Source: Thermoplasmata archaeon
GTDB taxonomy: Archaea > Thermoplasmatota > Penumbrarchaeia > Penumbrarchaeales > Penumbrarchaeaceae
Direction of reading: 5' to 3'
Assembly (NCBI GenBank): GCA_023145185.1
Contig: JAGLEG010000347.1
Span: 1-6,113, forward strand
Length of the DNA stretch: 6,113 nucleotides
The notes under the pieces were generated by a model. It was given only the letters and a program-made list of their open reading frames with translations. It had not been told where the DNA came from and did not search any database. Both the position numbers and the translations under genes were made by a program. The first letter of the stretch is position 1. Each line of letters starts with the position of its first letter. Positions 1-3,548 of this stretch are shown piece after piece.

Positions 1-675
1 TCCTGCGTGATCTTTGACCTCTTTGGAACGCTGGTGGACAACACGAGCAGGGATGAATATAACGTGATACTCACCCGGATGGCGGATGTGCTTGGAATTA
101 CACCCGGGGATCTCATAGAGCACTGGAAGGGCACCTTCCACGATCGGATGGTGGGCGCCCTGCAGGATACCAGGTCGAACATCCTGAACATTACCGATCA
201 TCTTGGGGTGGAGGTGGGTGAGGAGCAGCTGGAGGAGGTGTCGAGGATAAGGCGCGAATTCACCGGCAGGATGATGGTCCCCAAACCCGGAGCCCTGGAA
301 ACCCTCGGTGAGATACGGAAAAGGGGTCTTAAGATAGGATTGATAAGCGACTGCTCATCGGAGGTGCCCCTCCTCTGGGAGAAGAACCCACTCTCCCCTC
401 TCATTGACGTGCCCGTCTTCTCCTGCGTTGAGGGGTTGAAGAAACCCGATGCGAGGATATACCTGACCGCCTGTGAGAGGCTGGAGGTTCGGCCGGAGGA
501 GTGTCTTTACGTTGGTGACGGGAGCAGCCACGAGCTCACGGGCGCATTGTACGTTTTCATGGACCCTGTTCTCATCAGGGACCCCAGGGAGAAGGACCCT
601 TACAGGATAGACAGGGACAGCTGGGAGGGAAAAGAGATACAAAGCATTCCGGAGGTCCTGGAACTGATCCTGTGA
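1..675 (+). CDS. HAD-superfamily hydrolase, 5'-truncated by window edge
   Basis: This is a haloacid dehalogenase-superfamily hydrolase, probably a soluble cytoplasmic enzyme acting on a small phosphorylated or similar metabolite; the substrate cannot be read from the sequence. The frame is open from base 1 (Ser-Cys before the GTG at 7). Motif I begins almost at once, so a few N-terminal codons probably lie outside the window and GTG 7 is unlikely to be the true start. Counting from GTG 7: motif I is FDLFGTLVD (nucleophile Asp4), a helical cap domain spans about 14-92, motif II is LISD (Ser114), motif III is GLKKPD (Lys145/146), and motif IV is YVGDGSSHEL (Asp171, Glu176). The second Asp of the classic DxDGT motif, the general acid/base of HAD phosphatases, is Phe6 here, as in some dehalogenase-like members. 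The C-terminus looks complete, ending in a short helix at a TGA. Family assignment is strong; phosphatase versus other hydrolase activity is open. Confidence 0.9.
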   Translation, partial: SCVIFDLFGTLVDNTSRDEYNVILTRMADVLGITPGDLIEHWKGTFHDRMVGALQDTRSNILNITDHLGVEVGEEQLEEVSRIRREFTGRMMVPKPGALETLGEIRKRGLKIGLISDCSSEVPLLWEKNPLSPLIDVPVFSCVEGLKKPDARIYLTACERLEVRPEECLYVGDGSSHELTGALYVFMDPVLIRDPREKDPYRIDRDSWEGKEIQSIPEVLELIL

Positions 676-737
676 GATCTTCCACCTTGAGAACGGGGAG
701 AAGGTCGATCCCATCCTCTGCTTATGGATGGAATTGT

Positions 738-745
738 TTTAAATA
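738..745 (+). promoter_or_regulatory. Archaeal TATA box for the membrane-protein gene
   Basis: The octamer TTTAAATA matches the archaeal TATA-box consensus exactly and sits in an A/T-rich pocket within the gap after the HAD gene. Archaeal initiation about 22-27 bp downstream would fall near 765-772, just before the ATGs at 775 and 778. An upstream in-frame ATG at 724 lies before this box and so would not be on the transcript. Inferred from sequence only. Confidence 0.6.
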
Positions 746-766
746 TTTCATCGGTGTTTTTTATCT

Positions 767-773
767 GGAGGAG
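767..773 (+). promoter_or_regulatory. Shine-Dalgarno site deciding the membrane-protein start
   Basis: GGAGGAG is a strong match to the anti-Shine-Dalgarno end of 16S rRNA. From the GGAGG core it lies 3 nt from the ATG at 775 and 6 nt from the ATG at 778, which favours 778. Nothing comparable precedes the ATG at 724. Confidence 0.6.
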
Positions 774-777
774 AATG

Positions 778-1497
778 ATGAGACCGTCACAATTTGGTAG
801 CATGAGCTTCAGGGTCCTGTTTCTCTCTTTTATGCTGCTCTCTTTCACTTTCATCTGCTTTTCGGAATCCTCCTCCTCCCAAACCCACGTTTCAGCGCTT
901 GTGGCTGACGGAGATGGGGGACCAATTATCGATCAATGGACGGAGGACGGGGAGATCACCTACTGGGATCTGGACGTAATGGATGCTATCGGGATCCTCT
1001 TCTTCCTGTTGATCCTGGTCATCCCACTCGACCTCCTTATGGTGTTCTCTGGTGAGTGGATGGATAAACGCACCGGGACCAGGAGACGTTCCCTTGGCAT
1101 GATTGGCAGAATATTTCGAATAAGGCCCATCCTCCTTTCGCTGATATTCCTCTATGTAGGATACATCACATTGCAGATGAGAGAGGTCAGCGATTCCCAT
1201 GTGCACAACGAGACCATGGTTACCATGGGAATGGGCTGTTTTGTCCTGATAGTATCACTGATCTGGAATATTATCAGGGGATATCATTTGATATTCCAGT
1301 GTAACAATATCATCATCTGGTGCTCATACACACTTGGATGGGCTCTTGCGGATAATTACCTGTGGGGTGACCTTGTGGTTGGATCAATTGGATTCTGGTT
1401 CGTCTCTGCGGTCATAGGGGTAATTGTTCATATTACCGTCAGGTTGATCGTTGATAAGGTAAAGAAGAGAAAGGTCCAAATCCTGCGCCTGTTGTGA
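778..1497 (+). CDS. Multi-pass membrane protein of unknown function
   Basis: I do not recognise this 239-residue protein. Counting from ATG 778, it has a signal-peptide-like N-terminus (Arg12 then a hydrophobic stretch to about 29), an acidic external segment (about 30-66, many Asp/Glu between 44 and 69), and hydrophobic helices near 67-90, 117-134, 147-167, 170-190 and 199-225. The loop at 93-116 and the tail at 226-239 are rich in Lys/Arg. By the positive-inside rule, a cleaved signal and five helices give an outside N-terminus and a cytoplasmic basic C-terminus. One N-glycosylation sequon (Asn144-Glu-Thr) falls in a predicted external loop. No catalytic or transporter motif is visible. The start at 778 is chosen because the Shine-Dalgarno and TATA box both point to it; ATG 775 or 802 are alternatives, and the longer reading from 724 is disfavoured. 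It has its own promoter, so it is probably not cotranscribed with the HAD gene. Being real and membrane-embedded is fairly sure; function is unknown. Confidence 0.75.
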   Translation: MRPSQFGSMSFRVLFLSFMLLSFTFICFSESSSSQTHVSALVADGDGGPIIDQWTEDGEITYWDLDVMDAIGILFFLLILVIPLDLLMVFSGEWMDKRTGTRRRSLGMIGRIFRIRPILLSLIFLYVGYITLQMREVSDSHVHNETMVTMGMGCFVLIVSLIWNIIRGYHLIFQCNNIIIWCSYTLGWALADNYLWGDLVVGSIGFWFVSAVIGVIVHITVRLIVDKVKKRKVQILRLL

Positions 1498-1499
1498 CG

Positions 1500-1529
1500 G
1501 TTGGAAATGGTACCGCGTACAGGTCCAAC
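1500..1529. terminator. Inverted repeat between convergent genes, possible bidirectional terminator
   Basis: GTTGGA (1500-1505) pairs with TCCAAC (1524-1529), and inside it GTAC (1510-1513) pairs with GTAC (1517-1520) around a CGC loop, with a small internal loop between the stems. The element fills the 31-bp gap between the membrane-protein stop and the helicase stop, and its last base is also the last base of the helicase stop codon. It has no flanking T-run, so the terminator role is inferred from position only; archaeal termination usually depends on T-tracts. Confidence 0.35.
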
Positions 1530-3349
1530 TATCTGATGTATCTGCCCTTCTCCTTGGTGAAACGCCTGCTGCCGCCCTTTCTCTCTTTTTGAGGCTTTTC
1601 CTGATCGTCCTTCGCCTTCATGATAAGCGGGTGCTGTCCCTTCATCGTCCTCCTGAAGAACTTCAGAATGGATTTCGCCTCCCTTGCGGGGACGGTGATG
1701 AACGAGAAATCATCCATGACCGTAACATCCGTTATCAGCTCCGACTTGGTTCCAGCCTTTCGGGTGATCAGCTCGACAACCCTGCCCTTGTTCATCTTGT
1801 CCTTCTTTCCCATTGCGATGAACAACCTTGTGGTCTTGATCGTTCCATGTTGTGCGGGAGGTTCTCTTCCACTTGGAGGGGGCCCTTCCACACGGTCCGA
1901 AGTGTGCCTATCTTCCCTCCTCCGATCCTGTGTGGGTCTATCATCCCTCCTCCGATCCTGCGTGGGCCTATCATCCCTCCTCCGATCCTGCGTGGGCCTA
2001 TCATCCCTCTTCCAATCGGTGACACCCCTTTCGGCTCTCCCCCTGCCGTCATTTCCAGCACCCTCTTCCAGGTCCTTTCCGAAGGAGTATTTCAACAGCG
2101 CGGTGATCAGGTCCTCGCTGGAGCTCTCCTCGAGGAGCTCCTTTGCCCAGTCCCTGTACCCCTCCGTCTCCTTCTGTGAGATCATCCTCTCGATATCGCT
2201 TTCCACCCTCTTCTTCTTGAGGTCCACGATCTCATGTTTCCCAGGGGCCTTCTGCCTGGTGATATCCGCCTGGGTGAACTTCTGTATGAACTTCATCTTC
2301 CTCAGTTCGGCCGGAGTTACGAAAGTTATCGCAGTGCCCCTCTTGCCGGCCCTTCCCGTCCTTCCGATCCGATGGATGTACGCCTCCGGGTTCTGCGGTA
2401 TTGAGTAATTGATGACGTGCGTCAGGTCGCCCACGTCTATGCCCCTTGCCGCCACATCGGTGGCGACCAGGATGTTGATCCTTCTGTCCCTGAACTTGCC
2501 GAGGATCTTCTCCCTCAGCGGCTGCGATATGTCCCCATGGAGGTTGTCGACCTTCAGCCCCTTCTCGATCAAACTGATCGTCAGCTCCGAAACATCCGCC
2601 TTTGTCTTGCAGAATACGATGCCGTAGAAATCCCTCTCGATATCAAGGACCCTCGTCAGTGCCTCCAGCTTGCTCTTCCTGCTTACCTCGAAGTATATCT
2701 GCTCGGTGAGGTCAGTGGTGAGCTGTGGTTCCGACCTGACGTGGGTGTACTCCCCCATGTAGTTCTCCGCCAGTTTCTTTATCCTGCCCGGCATCGTTGC
2801 CGAGAATAGTAGAACCCTCTTTTCTTTGGGCGTCTGTTTCAGGATAGTCTCGATATCCTCGATGAAGCCCATGTTGAGCATCTCGTCCGCCTCGTCAAGG
2901 ATGAAGTACCTGATTCTGTCAAGGACCAGCGTCCCCCGTCTCAGGTGATCCAGAAGCCTTCCCGGCGTCCCCACAACGATGTTTACCCCGGACTTCAGCT
3001 TCCTGAACTGGATATCGATGTACTGGCCGCCGTATATTGCGGCGGTGGTGATCCGGGTGTTGCCCCTGAGTGAGTCTATCTCCTCGCATACCTGGATCAC
3101 GAGCTCTCTTGTCGGGGCCAGGATGATCGCCTGGACGTCCCTGCTCTTTGGGTCCAGCTTCTCCATGAGGGGAAGTGCGAAGACAGCGGTCTTTCCGGTT
3201 CCTGTCTGAGCCTGGGCTATGATGTCGACCTTGTTCTCCATCAGGAGTGGTATGGCCAGGACCTGGATCTCCGTTGGGGTTTCAAACCCTTTCTTTTCCA
3301 GGGTTGCCAGCGTCTTCTCTGACAGCCCCAGGGACCTGAAGTCTTTCAT
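1529..3349 (-). CDS. deaD: DEAD-box ATP-dependent RNA helicase, CsdA/DeaD-like with DbpA-type RNA-binding domain
   Basis: This 606-residue protein is an ATP-driven RNA helicase of the cytoplasm. Family members unwind structured RNA in ribosome assembly, mRNA decay and cold adaptation. The full motif set is present: Q motif (Phe4, GFETPTEIQ 21-29), motif I AQTGTGKT 47-54, Ia PTREL 79-83, Ib TPGR 128-131, II DEAD 152-155, III SAT 183-185, IV around 244-250, V ATDVAARGID 296-305 and VI HRIGRTGRAG 326-335. A helical segment at about 380-425 resembles the CsdA/CshA dimerisation domain. An Arg/Asp-rich linker follows (about 430-504, with ten-residue repeats at 448-487), then a DbpA-type RRM-like domain (about 506-577) and a Lys/Arg-rich tail. 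Length and order match bacterial DeaD/CsdA (about 630 residues). The start is fixed by an in-frame TAG (3356-3358) three codons upstream. There is no good Shine-Dalgarno, and a TATA-like box leaves a leader of only about 8 nt. The symbol is by domain architecture; orthology to bacterial deaD is not proven. Confidence 0.95.
   Translation of the reverse strand: MKDFRSLGLSEKTLATLEKKGFETPTEIQVLAIPLLMENKVDIIAQAQTGTGKTAVFALPLMEKLDPKSRDVQAIILAPTRELVIQVCEEIDSLRGNTRITTAAIYGGQYIDIQFRKLKSGVNIVVGTPGRLLDHLRRGTLVLDRIRYFILDEADEMLNMGFIEDIETILKQTPKEKRVLLFSATMPGRIKKLAENYMGEYTHVRSEPQLTTDLTEQIYFEVSRKSKLEALTRVLDIERDFYGIVFCKTKADVSELTISLIEKGLKVDNLHGDISQPLREKILGKFRDRRINILVATDVAARGIDVGDLTHVINYSIPQNPEAYIHRIGRTGRAGKRGTAITFVTPAELRKMKFIQKFTQADITRQKAPGKHEIVDLKKKRVESDIERMISQKETEGYRDWAKELLEESSSEDLITALLKYSFGKDLEEGAGNDGRGRAERGVTDWKRDDRPTQDRRRDDRPTQDRRRDDRPTQDRRREDRHTSDRVEGPPPSGREPPAQHGTIKTTRLFIAMGKKDKMNKGRVVELITRKAGTKSELITDVTVMDDFSFITVPAREAKSILKFFRRTMKGQHPLIMKAKDDQEKPQKERKGGSRRFTKEKGRYIR
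1894..2013. repeat. 30-bp tandem repeat in the helicase linker
   Basis: Three 30-bp units (1924-1953, 1954-1983, 1984-2013) are nearly identical: adjacent units differ at two bases and one base. A diverged fourth unit precedes them (1894-1923). They encode, on the minus strand, the ten-residue unit RDDRPTQDRR three times (residues 448-477) and a variant REDRHTSDRV (478-487). Because the unit is a multiple of three, copy-number change keeps the frame. The segment is likely disordered and may contact RNA through its arginines. Confidence 0.9.
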
Positions 3350-3378
3350 GATGCTCTAATTGACGACACAATGAACTC

Positions 3379-3392
3379 TTATTAATCCTTTT
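3379..3392 (-). promoter_or_regulatory. Putative BRE/TATA promoter of the helicase gene
   Basis: Read on the minus strand, a purine-rich AAAAGG (BRE-like) is followed directly by ATTAATAA, a TATA-like box. It ends 29 bp upstream of the helicase ATG, so initiation about 25 bp downstream would leave a leader of roughly 8 nt. The match is less perfect than the box at 738-745. Confidence 0.45.
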
Positions 3393-3435
3393 CACTACCT
3401 GGGTGAATATGGAAAGGTGTAAATTCCAATACAAT

Positions 3436-3449
3436 GTGCTTGATAGCAC
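3436..3449. promoter_or_regulatory. Inverted repeat midway between divergent promoters, possible operator
   Basis: GTGCT-TGAT-AGCAC is a perfect 5-bp inverted repeat with a 4-bp spacer. It lies about 50 bp upstream of both the helicase TATA-like box and the surface-protein TATA-like box. A competing AGGTG (3415-3419)/CACCT (3447-3451) pair overlaps it, and an 8-bp palindrome CCATATGG sits at 3481-3488. Five-base arms can occur by chance, so an operator role is only a suggestion. Confidence 0.2.
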
Positions 3450-3499
3450 CTGATCTTGTCGCATCCAACCCGTTCAAGTTCCATATGGCAATTTACGAT

Positions 3500-3510
3500 A
3501 TTTATTAATA
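3500..3510 (+). promoter_or_regulatory. Putative TATA box of the SBBP surface-protein gene
   Basis: ATTTATTAATA is an A/T-only TATA-like stretch. Initiation about 25 bp downstream would fall near 3530, just before the Shine-Dalgarno-like site and the ATG at 3549. This argues against the in-frame ATGs at 3516 and 3522, which would lie upstream of the transcript start. Confidence 0.45.
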
Positions 3511-3535
3511 ATCACATGGGTATGTTGAGAAGGGA

Positions 3536-3540
3536 AGAGG
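3536..3540 (+). promoter_or_regulatory. Shine-Dalgarno-like site for the SBBP protein
   Basis: AGAGG, within a purine-rich run from 3529, lies 8 nt before the ATG at 3549, a normal spacing. It favours 3549 over the upstream in-frame ATGs, which have no such site. Confidence 0.45.
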
Positions 3541-3548
3541 TTGTTGGC

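Noticed and set aside
676..742. Coding-like frame after the HAD stop (reads FHLENGEKVDP-like)
   Set aside because: It has no start, ends at TAA 740-742, and is interrupted by a stop just upstream. The HAD protein ends normally, so a frameshifted tail is not needed.
757..762. T6 run as a terminator for the HAD gene
   Set aside because: It lies between the TATA box and the expected transcription start of the next gene, and six T residues in an A/T-rich promoter are not distinctive.
1894..2013. Possible CRISPR array
   Set aside because: The 30-bp units are directly adjacent with no unique spacers and encode an in-frame peptide repeat in the helicase.
1589..2408. Two long plus-strand open frames opposite the helicase gene
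   Set aside because: They lie wholly antisense to a gene with a complete DEAD-box motif set. Their repeated Ser/Leu/Arg or Pro/Ile units are only the translation of the 30-bp repeat in other frames, and they have no promoter or Shine-Dalgarno.
3282..3464. 60-residue minus-strand frame crossing the helicase start
   Set aside because: It overlaps the helicase N-terminus in another frame and begins upstream of the helicase TATA-like box; it has no recognisable features.
3468..3485. tRNA T-loop-like GTTCAAGTTCC in the divergent gap
   Set aside because: The flanking bases do not form a T-stem, and no acceptor, D or anticodon arm could be found around it.
3516..3548. Upstream in-frame starts (ATG 3516 and 3522) for the SBBP protein
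   Set aside because: They abut the TATA-like box, have no Shine-Dalgarno, and would add charged residues before an already good signal peptide.
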